A DNA stretch of 64,000 bases from Pseudomonas sp. 102515 (GTDB taxonomy: Bacteria; Pseudomonadota; Gammaproteobacteria; Pseudomonadales; Pseudomonadaceae): contig NZ_JAVHTY010000003.1 of NCBI RefSeq assembly GCF_031085165.1, positions 496,001 through 560,000 of the forward strand, read 5' to 3'. Every line of letters begins with the position of its first letter. The first letter of the stretch is position 1. Position numbers and translations under genes: made by a program. The notes beneath the pieces are model-generated. The model searched no databases, was not told the origin of the DNA, and was given only the letters and a program-made list of their open reading frames with translations. Below are positions 1 to 8,789 of this stretch, piece after piece.

Positions 1-30
1 TACGACTAGCCTTGCCGGCTGTTCGAAAAC

Positions 31-54
31 GGCGCGTCATCCGATGCGCCTTTT
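31..54 (+). terminator. Terminator of a gene upstream of the window
   Basis: A 5-bp GC stem (GGCGC at 31-35, GCGCC at 46-50) is followed directly by TTTT. It probably ends a plus-strand gene lying left of the window. No coding is apparent in bases 1-102. Confidence 0.5.
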
Positions 55-102
55 CCATTAGAGCGCACGCCCGAGTGCGCCTTCGCTACGAGAGGATTCG
101 CA

Positions 103-855
103 ATGGAGTGGTTGACCAACCCGGAAATCTGGGTCGCCTTCTTTACCCTGACGGCCCTGGAGATCGTCCTGGGCATCGACAACATCATCATGATCTCCAT
201 CCTGGTCAGCCGCATGCCCAAGCACATGCAGGCGCGGACCCGTTTCTTCGGCCTGGCCCTGGCCATGGTCACCCGCATCCTGCTGCTCTTGTCCATCACC
301 TGGGTGATGCGCCTCACCGCCGACCTGTTCTTCGTCTTCGGCCAGGGCATCTCCGGCCGTGACCTCATCCTCTTCTTCGGCGGCCTGTTCCTGCTGTGGA
401 AGAGCAGTGCCGAGATCTACGAAGGCCTGGAAGGCGAAGACGAGCACGACGAGGACGCGCCCCAGAAGAAGGGCAGCGGCTTCATCGGCACCATCATCCA
501 GATCGCCATCATCGACATCGTCTTCTCGCTGGACTCGGTGATCACCGCGGTCGGCATGGTCAGCCACGTGCCGGTGATGGTCGCGGCGATCATCGTCGCG
601 GTGCTGGTGATGATGCTGGCGGCCGGCGCCATCAGCAATTTCATCGACAAGCACCCGAGCCTGAAGATGCTGGCGCTGTCCTTCCTGATCGTGGTCGGGA
701 CCGTGCTCATCGCCGAAGCCTTCGAGGTCCACGTGCCCAAGGGCTACGTCTACTTCGCCATGGCCTTCTCGCTGGCGGTGGAAGCCATCAACATCCGCCT
801 GCGCGGCAAGGCCAAGGCCCGCGAGGCGGTCAAGCTGCGCAAGGAGCAGATCTGA
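103..855 (+). CDS. TerC family integral membrane protein
   Basis: 250 residues, an inner-membrane protein of the TerC family, whose members are linked to metal (manganese, tellurite) efflux or metalation of exported proteins. Family signatures are visible: the glutamate and aspartate of 'ALEIVLGIDNIIMIS' in the first helix (about 18-32) and the matching 'DIVFSLDSVITAVG' in a later helix (about 139-152). About seven hydrophobic helices are present. A strongly acidic cytoplasmic loop (about 110-120, 'EGEDEHDEDAP') separates the two halves. The start has GAGAGG about 8 bases upstream. A strong hairpin follows the gene, so it is probably monocistronic. The transported ion cannot be read from the sequence. 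Confidence 0.9.
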   Translation: MEWLTNPEIWVAFFTLTALEIVLGIDNIIMISILVSRMPKHMQARTRFFGLALAMVTRILLLLSITWVMRLTADLFFVFGQGISGRDLILFFGGLFLLWKSSAEIYEGLEGEDEHDEDAPQKKGSGFIGTIIQIAIIDIVFSLDSVITAVGMVSHVPVMVAAIIVAVLVMMLAAGAISNFIDKHPSLKMLALSFLIVVGTVLIAEAFEVHVPKGYVYFAMAFSLAVEAINIRLRGKAKAREAVKLRKEQI

Positions 856-906
856 TCGCGGCGGCGGAACCCACCCGGCTCTCCGCCGCCTAAACCAGCA
901 AGTCCC

Positions 907-941
907 CACGAGCCCGAAGGTGCCCTGCCTTCGGGCTCGTG
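907..941 (+). terminator. Hairpin terminator after the TerC gene
   Basis: A perfect 14-bp stem (907-920 with 928-941) with a 7-base loop lies about 50 bases after the TerC stop. The U-tract is poor (CGTCTGTG), so it may work partly as an mRNA-end stabiliser. Confidence 0.7.
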
Positions 942-1019
942 CGTCTGTGCAGAACGGTCATTACGATTTTGTGACAAGCTCGCCAGGAGCTCTTGGACAC
1001 GCGCCGGGAGGGCGCCACG

Positions 1020-2690
1020 ATGCTGACACTGCTCAATCTGCTATCCGCCGTTGCCCTGCTGGTGTGGGGCACCCATATCGTGCGCACCGGCATCCTGCGG
1101 GTATACGGTGCCAGCCTGCGCCGGGTGCTCAGCCGCAGCATGCAGCGCATGCCGCTGGCCTTTCTTTCCGGTATCGCCGTCACCGCCCTGGTGCAGAGCA
1201 GCAACGCCACGGCGCTGCTGGTGACCTCCTTCGTCGCCCAGGGCCTGGTGCCGCTCACCCCGGCACTGGCCATCATGCTCGGCGCCGACGTGGGCACCGC
1301 ACTGATGGCGCGGGTGCTGACCTTCGACCTGTCCTGGCTGTCGCCACTGCTGATCTTTCTTGGCGTGGTGTTCTTTCTCGGTCGCAAGCAGACCCGCGCC
1401 GGCCAGCTCGGCCGGGTCGCCATCGGCCTCGGGCTGATCATCCTGGCGCTGCAACTCATCGTCGAGGCGGCCTCGCCCATGACCCATGCGGCCGGGGTCA
1501 AGGTGCTGTTCTCTTCGCTGACCGGCGACCAGTTGCTCGATGCCCTGACCGGCGCGGTCTTCGCCATGGTTTCCTATTCCAGCCTGGCGGCGGTACTGCT
1601 GACCGCCACCCTGGCCGGCTCCGGGGTCATCTCGCTCAAGGTGGCGCTGTGCCTGGTGGTGGGCGCCAACCTGGGCAGTGGCGTGCTGGCGCTGATGGGC
1701 GCGGCCAAGCAGGGCGTGGAAGCACGGCGGGTGGCGGTGGGCAGCCTGCTGTTCAAGCTCGCCGGCTGCATCCTGGTGCTGCCCTGGATCGGCCTCTTGG
1801 CCGACTGGCTGCAGGGCTACGACTTCAATGACGCCGAGGTGGTGATCGGCTTCCACGTCGCCTACAACCTGGTGCGCTGCCTGCTGTTCCTGCCGCTCAC
1901 CGGGCCCCTGGCGCGCTTCTGCACCGCCATGCTGCCGGCCAAGGACAGCGCCGAGACCATCCTGCGGCCGCGCCACCTGGACACCGCCGCCCTGGACACG
2001 CCGGCCCTGGCGCTGACCAACGCCTCCCGCGAGCTGCTGCGCATGGGCGACGTCATCGAGCAGATGCTGCAGCACCTGCTGGTGCTGATCAACGCCGGCG
2101 ACAAGCAGCTGGCCCGCGAGGTGCGCCGTCTCGACGACGACGTCGATGCCCTCTACACGGCGATCAAGCTGTACCTGGCGCGCATGCCGCGCGACGACCT
2201 GGACGAGCGCGACAGCCGGCGCTGGGCCGAGACCATCGAACTGGCGATCAACCTGGAGCAGGCCGGCGATCTGATCGAGCGCATGGCCAGCGACGTCGAC
2301 AGCAAGAAGATCGCCGCGCGGCGTTCCTTCTCGGCTTCCGGGGTGGACGAACTCTCCGCCCTGCACCGGCTGCTGGTCGACAGCCTCAAGCTGTGCCTGT
2401 CGGTCTATCTCTCCGGCGACCTGGACGCTGCCCGCCGCCTGCGCCGACTCAAGCAGCGCTTCCGCCTGCTGGAACGGCGCTATGCCCATGCCCACGTCGA
2501 GCGGCTGCACCAGCAGGTGGTGGAGAGCTTCGAGACCAGCTCCCTGCACCTGGGCCTGCTCAGCGACATGCGCCGGGTCAATTCGCTGTTCTGCAGCATC
2601 GCCCACGGCGTGCTGGAGGCGGCCGATGCCGGCTACGCCACCGAGCACGAGGTGCCGATGGAAGGGCGCGAGGAGTCGAGCGGGGTTTGA
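1020..2690 (+). CDS. Na/Pi cotransporter family protein with PhoU-like tail
   Basis: 556 residues from the ATG at 1020; I prefer this to the in-frame ATG at 993 because GGGAGG lies 9 bases before it. The N-terminal half (about 1-300) is hydrophobic and carries the two inverted Na/Pi repeats, with the family signature 'ALVQSSNATALLVTSF' and its partner 'GAVFAMVSYSSLAAVLLTA'. The C-terminal half (about 310-540) is helical and charged, like the PhoU-type domains found on bacterial members such as YjbB. The family moves phosphate across the inner membrane with sodium, often outward. No partner gene is adjacent. Specificity is inferred from the family only. Confidence 0.88.
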   Translation: MLTLLNLLSAVALLVWGTHIVRTGILRVYGASLRRVLSRSMQRMPLAFLSGIAVTALVQSSNATALLVTSFVAQGLVPLTPALAIMLGADVGTALMARVLTFDLSWLSPLLIFLGVVFFLGRKQTRAGQLGRVAIGLGLIILALQLIVEAASPMTHAAGVKVLFSSLTGDQLLDALTGAVFAMVSYSSLAAVLLTATLAGSGVISLKVALCLVVGANLGSGVLALMGAAKQGVEARRVAVGSLLFKLAGCILVLPWIGLLADWLQGYDFNDAEVVIGFHVAYNLVRCLLFLPLTGPLARFCTAMLPAKDSAETILRPRHLDTAALDTPALALTNASRELLRMGDVIEQMLQHLLVLINAGDKQLAREVRRLDDDVDALYTAIKLYLARMPRDDLDERDSRRWAETIELAINLEQAGDLIERMASDVDSKKIAARRSFSASGVDELSALHRLLVDSLKLCLSVYLSGDLDAARRLRRLKQRFRLLERRYAHAHVERLHQQVVESFETSSLHLGLLSDMRRVNSLFCSIAHGVLEAADAGYATEHEVPMEGREESSGV

Positions 2691-2780
2691 GGCCGCGGTT
2701 TGACGTAGGGGTTCGTGGATGAGGCTGCGCCGTCATTCGGGCGAGTGGCTAAGCCTTATCACGGCTCTGGCGGCGATAGA

Positions 2781-2876
2781 CCGTAGGTTGGGTTGAGACA
2801 GCGCCATCGTCGAAGCCCAGCACTGCCAGGGCCCCGAGACGATGTTGGGCTTCGCTGCGCTCAACCCAACCTACGG
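2781..2876. repeat. Dispersed palindromic repeat, copy 1 (two units head-out)
   Basis: Perfect 17-bp inverted repeat: 2781-2797 (CCGTAGGTTGGGTTGAG) and its reverse complement at 2860-2876. Inside lie the partner arms CGAAGCCCAGCA and GATGTTGGGCTTCG. Each half is a unit of the form GTAGGTTGGGTTGAG...CGAAGCCCAAC. Related units occur at 24677-24718 and 61283-61363. This copy sits between the convergent Na/Pi transporter and ampC genes. Confidence 0.8.
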
Positions 2877-2931
2877 CGGTCCGTAGCGCGGCTGCCTCGG
2901 CGGAGCGCCATGGCCGCGATGACACCTTCGC

Positions 2932-4086
2932 TCACTGCACCCCGCCATTGAGCTTCTGCAAAATCCGCCACGCCGTCTCGATCCGCGCCGGGATCGGATA
3001 ATTGCGGTTGGCCAGGATCACCAGGCCGAGCTGGCGCTCCGGCACGAACAGCGCATAGGCGCCGAAGCCGTTGGTGGAGCCGGTCTTGTTCAGCAGCCGG
3101 GCGCCTGTCGCGGGCAATGGCGGGTGCTGCCAGTCCGCCGGTTGCGGCTCCAGGGCCATCGCCGGGGTGTTGCCGGCCAGCAGCTGGGTCTTGGCCAGCG
3201 GATAGGGATAAGCCTCCCAGCCCAGGCCCTGGGTCATGGAGCCGCTGCGGTAGTAGCCCTGCTGGGTGGCGCCGAGCGCCTTGGCCAGGGGCGCCGGCAG
3301 CCGTCCAGGATTCAGATTCGCCTCGACGAAGGCGAGCAGATCACCCGCGGTGGTCTTGATGCCATAGGCCTCTTCGGCATAGACGCCCGGATTGACCCGC
3401 AGCGGCTGGTCGTTGTTGCCATGGCCCCAGGCGTAGTGGGCCTGCGCCGCCGCCGGCACCTGCAGATAGGTATGCCTGAGGCCCAGGGGTTTCAGCACGT
3501 GGCGCTGCAGGGCCGTGGCGAAGGGTTCGTCGAGTCGCTGGGCCGCCAGGGCGCCGAACAGGCCGATGCTGGGATTGGAGTAGAGGCGGCGGCTGCCGGC
3601 GGGGAAGGGCGGCTGGAAGGTGCGGTAGAAGGCCACCGCCTGATCTTCGGTGGTGACGCTGTCGGGAAATTGCAGCGGCAGCCCGCCGGCGCTGTAGGTG
3701 GCCAGTTGCAGCAGGCTGGCCTGCCCGATGGCGCTGCCGGCCAGGGCCGGACGAACCTGGGCGGCGGACTCGTCCAGCCGCAGGCGGCCCGTGGTCACCG
3801 CGTAGCCACCCAGGGTGGCGGTGTAGGTCTTGCTCAGGGAGCCGATCTCGAACAGGGTGGCGGCGTCCACCGGCTGGCCGCTGCGGCGATCGGCGGTGCC
3901 GAAGTAGTAGAGCCGACGCAGGCCTGGAGCAGTGATCCCCACGGCCAGGCCGGGGATGTCCTGCTCGGCCATCACCGCATGGGCGGCGGCGCGGATCTCG
4001 GCGTCGAGGGGATCGGCCGCGGTGGCCAGGGGCGGCAGGGTCAGGCCCAGGCCGAGCAGCAGGGAAAGACGCAGGAAAGCCGACAT
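2932..4086 (-). CDS. ampC: Class C beta-lactamase AmpC
   Basis: 384 residues, the usual AmpC length. It has a clear signal peptide (about 1-23, cleaved after 'LATAA'), so it acts in the periplasm hydrolysing cephalosporins and penicillins. All three catalytic motifs are present: SLSK with nucleophile Ser83 and Lys86, the Tyr-Ser-Asn triad at 169-171, and KTG at 334-336 in 'LLNKTGSTNGFGAY'. Stretches such as 'YSNPSIGLFG' and 'MTQGLGWEAY' are typical of Pseudomonas AmpC. The regulator ampR, which is divergent to ampC in P. aeruginosa, is absent; the upstream neighbour is a mutarotase gene. The gene is transcribed away from it and ends near repeat copy 1. Confidence 0.95.
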   Translation of the reverse strand: MSAFLRLSLLLGLGLTLPPLATAADPLDAEIRAAAHAVMAEQDIPGLAVGITAPGLRRLYYFGTADRRSGQPVDAATLFEIGSLSKTYTATLGGYAVTTGRLRLDESAAQVRPALAGSAIGQASLLQLATYSAGGLPLQFPDSVTTEDQAVAFYRTFQPPFPAGSRRLYSNPSIGLFGALAAQRLDEPFATALQRHVLKPLGLRHTYLQVPAAAQAHYAWGHGNNDQPLRVNPGVYAEEAYGIKTTAGDLLAFVEANLNPGRLPAPLAKALGATQQGYYRSGSMTQGLGWEAYPYPLAKTQLLAGNTPAMALEPQPADWQHPPLPATGARLLNKTGSTNGFGAYALFVPERQLGLVILANRNYPIPARIETAWRILQKLNGGVQ

Positions 4087-4257
4087 GCGGGACCGATTCC
4101 TGAGGAGGGGAGGCCAGGAGTCTAGCCGAGCGTTGCTGCTCAGGTATGAGACGCGGCCAGCGTTGGAAGATTTTGCCGCCGGTGCTGTCCATGGCTGGCT
4201 GGAGCCCGGTCCTCGACTGGACTACAGTCGCCTCTTCCCTTTTCCAGGAGTCATCCC

Positions 4258-5160
4258 ATGTCCGCTGCCCCCCTCGTCGAACAGATCCAACTGGGCCAAT
4301 TGCCCGTCTGGCGCATCCGCGTCGGCCAGGCCGAAGCCCTGGTGGCCTGCCAGGGCGCCCATGTGCTGCGCTACGGCTTCGACGGCGAACCGGACATCGT
4401 CTGGGGCAATCCGGAAGCCGTGTTCGAGCCCGCTACCCCGATCCGCGGCGGTATCCCGGTCTGCTGGCCCTGGTTCGGCGACCTGCTGAAGAATCCGGCC
4501 GCGGTCCAGGCCATGTGCACCACCACCGAGGACGCCCCGGCCCACGGCCTGGCGCGCCAGGTCGCCTGGCAGGCCGGCGGCGTCGAGGTGGACACCGACC
4601 GGGTGCGCCTGGACTTCCACCACCGCACCTCCGCCGAGACCACCCCGGGCTGGCCCCATGCCACCGAGCTGACCCTGAGCCTGAGTGTCGGCGAACGCCT
4701 GGAGCTGACCCTGAACGTACGCAATCTGGAAGATCATCCGCTGGTGCTGAGCCAGGCGCTGCACACCTATTTCGCCGTGAGCGACGTGCGCGAGGTAGGC
4801 ATCGAAGGTCTGGCCAATGCCGACTACTACGACTGCCTGGACGGCTGGACCCGCAAGCGGCAGAACGGCGAGCCGACCATCACCGCCGAGACCGACCGGG
4901 TCTATGTCGGCCTGCCGGCACGCCTGGCGATCCGCGATCCGCAGTGGCGGCGCCGGTTGTTCGTGGAGACCCGCAACAGCCATTCGGCGGTGCTGTGGAA
5001 TCCCTGGATCGACAAGGCTGCGCGCCTGAGCCAGTTCGCCGACGACGCCTGGACCGGCATGCTGTGCATCGAGACCGCCCGGGTGATGGACGACGTCCTC
5101 ACCGTGGCGCCGGGTGCCTCGGCCGAGATGGCGGTGAGCCTGTGGCGCGAAGCGCTGTAA
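4258..5160 (+). CDS. D-hexose-6-phosphate mutarotase (aldose epimerase family)
   Basis: 300 residues, cytoplasmic, related to E. coli YeaD, which interconverts the anomers of glucose-6-phosphate and related sugar phosphates. The galactose-mutarotase fold is indicated by 'GGIPVCWPWFGD' (about 66-77), 'PAHGLARQVAW' (the conserved His and Arg that position the sugar) and 'QALHTYFAVSDV' (about 165-176). The start has CAGGAGT 7 bases upstream. It is divergent from ampC and not in an operon with it. The exact sugar phosphate is inferred from the family. Confidence 0.88.
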   Translation: MSAAPLVEQIQLGQLPVWRIRVGQAEALVACQGAHVLRYGFDGEPDIVWGNPEAVFEPATPIRGGIPVCWPWFGDLLKNPAAVQAMCTTTEDAPAHGLARQVAWQAGGVEVDTDRVRLDFHHRTSAETTPGWPHATELTLSLSVGERLELTLNVRNLEDHPLVLSQALHTYFAVSDVREVGIEGLANADYYDCLDGWTRKRQNGEPTITAETDRVYVGLPARLAIRDPQWRRRLFVETRNSHSAVLWNPWIDKAARLSQFADDAWTGMLCIETARVMDDVLTVAPGASAEMAVSLWREAL

Positions 5161-5205
5161 GGCGCTGAGCGGACAGTGAGGGGGTAGCCGGCACCTAGCC
5201 GACGA

Positions 5206-6189
5206 TCACAACTCTTCGCACAGATTCCGCCCGATCCACTCGGCGACCGCCGCGCGATCCAGTCCGCAGCCGAGCAGGCTGTGCAGCTTGCCCAGGGCGG
5301 CTTCGCGGGTCATGCCGCGGCCGGAGAGGACCCCGGCGTCGGCCAGGCCGCTGCCAGCGGCGTAGGTGCTCAGCTCCACCGTACCGCGGGCGCCCTGGCT
5401 GAGGGCGACCACGGGGACGCCGGCAGCACGCAGTTCGGCGAGGGCGGCGAGAAAATCGGCGTCATCCGCCGGACCCGTGCCGCTGCCATAGCACTCCAGC
5501 ACCAATCCCTGCACGCCACTGCCCGCCAGACCGCGCAGGGTGGCGCCGTCGACGCCCGGAAACAGCGGCAGCACCGCCACCCGCACCGGCTGACGTGGCT
5601 GGTCGAAGCGCAGCGCGGTTGGCGTTGCGACCAAGGCCTCGCCACTGCGCGGCCGGGCGCTTTCCACGAAGGCCTTCCAGCCGCTGCTGGCCTGCTTGGT
5701 GCAGCGTGCCGCCGGCAGCCGTTCGCCATGGAATTGCACCTGCACCCCCGGCGCCAGCCCGCTGGCGAAGGCGGCGAAGCTGTCCGCCAGGTTGCCGTCG
5801 GCATCGCTGTCCGGTACGCCGGCCGGCAGCATGGAGCCGGTCAGCAGCACCGGAACGGCCAGGCCCAGCAGCCGGAAGGCCAGGGCGGCGGCGCTGTAGG
5901 CCAGGGTGTCGGTGCCGTGCAGCACCAGCACGCCGCGGCAGGCGGGGTCGGTGGCTGCCGCCAGGATCGCCTGGGCCATGCGCTCCCAGGCGGCGGGGGT
6001 CATGTTGGCGCTGTCGATCAGCGGCAGCAGTTCCTGCAGCCGCCAGGCCGGCGTGCCCAGCGCCGGACGGCTGGCCAGCAGGGCGTCGATGCGCGCCTCG
6101 AAACCGGCGGCGGGGGCCAGGCCGGCGGCGGTCGCCTGCATGCCGATGGTGCCGCCGGTGTAGAGGATGTGCAGGTAGGGTGAGCTCAT
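5206..6189 (-). CDS. ansA: L-asparaginase
   Basis: 327 residues from the ATG at 6189, chosen over the in-frame ATG at 6219 because AGGAAG sits 6 bases upstream of it. No signal peptide, so it is a cytoplasmic asparaginase converting asparagine to aspartate and ammonia. Both catalytic threonine motifs are present: 'YTGGTIGM' at 10-17 and 'LHGTDTLAYSAAALAF' at about 90-105. A further conserved stretch is 'LTGSMLPAGVPDSDADGN'. The neighbouring minus-strand gene is a sodium/alanine symporter, 86 bases upstream. Product name is firm; the choice between type I and other cytoplasmic forms is less so. Confidence 0.88.
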   Translation of the reverse strand: MSSPYLHILYTGGTIGMQATAAGLAPAAGFEARIDALLASRPALGTPAWRLQELLPLIDSANMTPAAWERMAQAILAAATDPACRGVLVLHGTDTLAYSAAALAFRLLGLAVPVLLTGSMLPAGVPDSDADGNLADSFAAFASGLAPGVQVQFHGERLPAARCTKQASSGWKAFVESARPRSGEALVATPTALRFDQPRQPVRVAVLPLFPGVDGATLRGLAGSGVQGLVLECYGSGTGPADDADFLAALAELRAAGVPVVALSQGARGTVELSTYAAGSGLADAGVLSGRGMTREAALGKLHSLLGCGLDRAAVAEWIGRNLCEEL

Positions 6190-6275
6190 AGGGACTTCCT
6201 GATAAGACTGCCCCCACACAGGGTGGGGGCAGGAAAACGGTCGCGGTCCGGGTCAGCGCGACCTGGCGGCGGCGG

Positions 6276-7730
6276 TCAGTGCGCCTGGCGCGGCTGGGCC
6301 GCGCGGGCTTCGGCGACGGTCTCTTCCAGACGCTCCAGCGCCGGCCAGGCCTGGCGATCCAGGTCCAGGTCACGGAACTGGTCGGCATCGAACACCGGCT
6401 GGTCGACACCGGCACGGCGCTGGGCGTCATAGTCGTTGAGGATGCGCATGCCGACCTTGATCAGCATGGCCAGGGCGATCAGGTTGACGAAGGCCAGGCA
6501 GGTCATGGTGATGTCGGCGAAGGCGAACACCGTGGTCAGGTTCTGCATCGAGCCCCAGCAGATCAGCACCAGCACCAGGCCGCGATAGCCGAGCAGCACG
6601 GCCTTGCCGCGGCCGAGCAGGTAGCGCAGGCCGTTCTCGCCGAGGTAGATGTTGTAGAGGATGCAGGTGAAGACGAACAGCGACAGGGCGACGCTGATGA
6701 AGATGCGGCCCCAGTCACCGACCACCGCGGCCAGGGAGTTCTGGGTCAGCACGATACCGTCGCCCTCGAAGCCCGGGGTGTAGAAGCCCGACAGCAGGAT
6801 CAGCAGCGCGGTGCAGGTGCAGATGACGAAGGTGTCGAGGAAGACGCTGAAGGCCTGCACCACGCCCTGGGCGGCCGGGTGCTTGACCGCGGCCACGGCA
6901 GCGACATTGGGCGCAGCGCCCAGGCCGGCTTCGTTGGCGAAGACGCCACGCTTGACGCCCATGGTGATGGCGGCGCCCAGCAGGCCGGCGAACGCCGGCT
7001 CCAGGCCGAAGGCGCTCTTGACGATGGTCAGCAGGGTGCCGGGGACCAGGTCGATCTGGGTGACGATCACATAGAGGGTGACGGCGATGTAGGCCAGGGT
7101 CTTGACCGGCACCAGGATGTCGGAGACCGCGGCGATGCGCTTGATGCCGCCGATGAATACCAGGCCCAGCAGGATGGCGAGGGCGATCCCGGTGTACTGC
7201 ACCGGCAGGCCGAAGGCGTTTTCCAGCGAATGGGTCACGGTGAAGGACTGCAGGCCGACGAAGGCGAAGCCGTAGGTCACCAGCAGCAGGCCCGAGAAGA
7301 TCAGGGCCATCCAGCGCTTGTCGAGGCCGTGCTGGATGTAGTACGCCGGACCACCCACGTAGAGGCCGTCATCGTCGGCGCGCTTGTAGACCTGCGCCAG
7401 GGTGCACTCGAAGAAGCTGCTGGCCATGCCGACCAGGGCGGTCACCCACATCCAGAACACCGCGCCGGGGCCACCCAGGGTCACGGCCAGGCCCACGCCG
7501 GCGATGTTGCCGGCACCGACGCGACCGGCCAGGCTGAGCATCAGCGCCTGGAAGGAACTCAGGCCATCACCGCTGTTGCGCAGGGAGTCCTTGAAGACGG
7601 TGAACATGTGCGGGAAATGGCGCACCTGCACGAATCGCGAGCGCAGGGTGAAATAGCTGCCCAGGCCGACGATCAGCACGATGAGCACGTGGCCGGACAG
7701 GAAGTCGTTGAGCATTTCTAGGTAGTGCAT
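6276..7730 (-). CDS. Sodium:alanine/glycine symporter (AGCS family)
   Basis: 484 residues, inner-membrane sodium-coupled amino acid carrier with about 10-11 hydrophobic segments. AGCS signatures are present: 'RVGAGNIAGVGLAVTLGGPG' (about 70-89), 'GGPAYYIQHGL' (about 126-136) and 'KRGVFANEAGLGAAPN' (about 259-274). The hydrophilic C-terminus (about 440-484) is rich in Arg, Asp and Ala. It is upstream of ansA on the same strand, suggesting a small amino acid uptake and use unit. A helix-turn-helix regulator gene is divergent, 270 bases away, and may control it. Substrate (alanine, glycine or another small amino acid) is not resolved. Confidence 0.9.
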   Translation of the reverse strand: MHYLEMLNDFLSGHVLIVLIVGLGSYFTLRSRFVQVRHFPHMFTVFKDSLRNSGDGLSSFQALMLSLAGRVGAGNIAGVGLAVTLGGPGAVFWMWVTALVGMASSFFECTLAQVYKRADDDGLYVGGPAYYIQHGLDKRWMALIFSGLLLVTYGFAFVGLQSFTVTHSLENAFGLPVQYTGIALAILLGLVFIGGIKRIAAVSDILVPVKTLAYIAVTLYVIVTQIDLVPGTLLTIVKSAFGLEPAFAGLLGAAITMGVKRGVFANEAGLGAAPNVAAVAAVKHPAAQGVVQAFSVFLDTFVICTCTALLILLSGFYTPGFEGDGIVLTQNSLAAVVGDWGRIFISVALSLFVFTCILYNIYLGENGLRYLLGRGKAVLLGYRGLVLVLICWGSMQNLTTVFAFADITMTCLAFVNLIALAMLIKVGMRILNDYDAQRRAGVDQPVFDADQFRDLDLDRQAWPALERLEETVAEARAAQPRQAH

Positions 7731-8000
7731 GAAGAATCCTCGAGCATGCTAGTGATGCTCCAAGGCCGGCTCGCAAGCCTTGGGGCTATTATTGTGGAAT
7801 ATCCTGCAGGGCCTGCTCCCGGCGTGGGGAGACGACGGCAACAGGCTCTGGAACGGGTCGGTCCGCGTGGAACGGGCAGTAAGACGGACCGGGCGCCTAG
7901 ATTCGGCTATCCCACTGGCGTGAACAATTCCGCGCCTCGCTTCAAAATGGCGCGACTTGATGCTAGTTTTCTGGCCGTCTGTCAAGCTCGGGCCGGATTC

Positions 8001-8789
8001 ATGAGCGATTTTTCCGCCAATTTGCAGCTGCTCTGCCAGCGCCACCGCTCGATTGCCGCCGTCTGTCGCGCCGTTGGCATCAACCGCGCCCAGTTCAATC
8101 GCTACCTCAACGGGCAGAGCCGTCCGTCGCCTTACAACCTGCAGCGCCTGGCGGGATTCTTCGGGCTGCCGGTGGGCGATCTGCAGCTGCCACAGCGGCA
8201 ATTCGCGGCGCGCCTGGGGGCGCCGGTCGCTCAGGAGGCCGGCTGGGCGGGGCAGGCACTGGCCCTGTTCGGCGAGCGCCAGGAAGGCCTGGCGCGCTAC
8301 CAGGGCTACTACCACGAATACTATCCGTCGCTGTCCACGCCGGGCGTGGTGCTCTGCGGACTGGTCCGGCTGTTCGCGGAGGAGGGCGTCTTCCGCTACG
8401 TGCGTTTCGAGCGCCTGCGCCGGCGGGACGAAGCCACCAGCCAGGCGCGCTTTCGATACCTGGGCCTGGCCATGAGCCTGGAAAGCCGGCTGTTCTTCAC
8501 CGACTACGAATCCCTCACCGGCAACGAGCTGTCGCAGACGGTGCTGCTGCCCAGTGCGCGCAACCGCATCGATCGCCTGAACGGACTCAAGCTGGGCGTC
8601 AGCGCCTCCGACCGCCGCGAGCCAGCCTGCACCCGGGTGGTCTGGGAGTACCTCGGCACCCGGCCGCAGCGGGGTCAGGCCTATGCCCGCATCGGCCTCT
8701 ACGACTGGCAGGATCCCAGCCTGGACGACGATCTACGCCAGCGCCTGGCCAGCGTGGCCCTGGTCGATCGGGTCTATCGCCTGGGCTAG
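8001..8789 (+). CDS. Cro/C1-type helix-turn-helix transcriptional regulator
   Basis: 262 residues from the ATG at 8001. The frame is open upstream to 7725, but the upstream residues look random and conserved sequence begins at 'MSDFSANLQLLC'. The N-terminus (about 5-60) is a Cro/C1 (XRE) DNA-binding domain: 'SIAAVCRAVGINRAQFNRYL' fits helices 2-3. The rest (about 75-262) is a ligand-binding-like domain I cannot assign. It is divergent from the sodium/alanine symporter, a natural candidate target. Its stop overlaps the convergent GGDEF gene by 4 bases. The ribosome site is weak, so the start is uncertain. Confidence 0.75.
   Translation: MSDFSANLQLLCQRHRSIAAVCRAVGINRAQFNRYLNGQSRPSPYNLQRLAGFFGLPVGDLQLPQRQFAARLGAPVAQEAGWAGQALALFGERQEGLARYQGYYHEYYPSLSTPGVVLCGLVRLFAEEGVFRYVRFERLRRRDEATSQARFRYLGLAMSLESRLFFTDYESLTGNELSQTVLLPSARNRIDRLNGLKLGVSASDRREPACTRVVWEYLGTRPQRGQAYARIGLYDWQDPSLDDDLRQRLASVALVDRVYRLG

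Noticed and set aside
1041-2648. A 535-codon minus-strand open frame opposite the Na/Pi transporter.
   Set aside because: Translation is Gln/His/Gly-rich antisense noise; the plus-strand gene has family signatures.
7725-8000. N-terminal extension of the helix-turn-helix regulator to 7725.
   Set aside because: Extra residues are random-looking and would overlap the start of the divergent symporter; the conserved domain begins near 8001.
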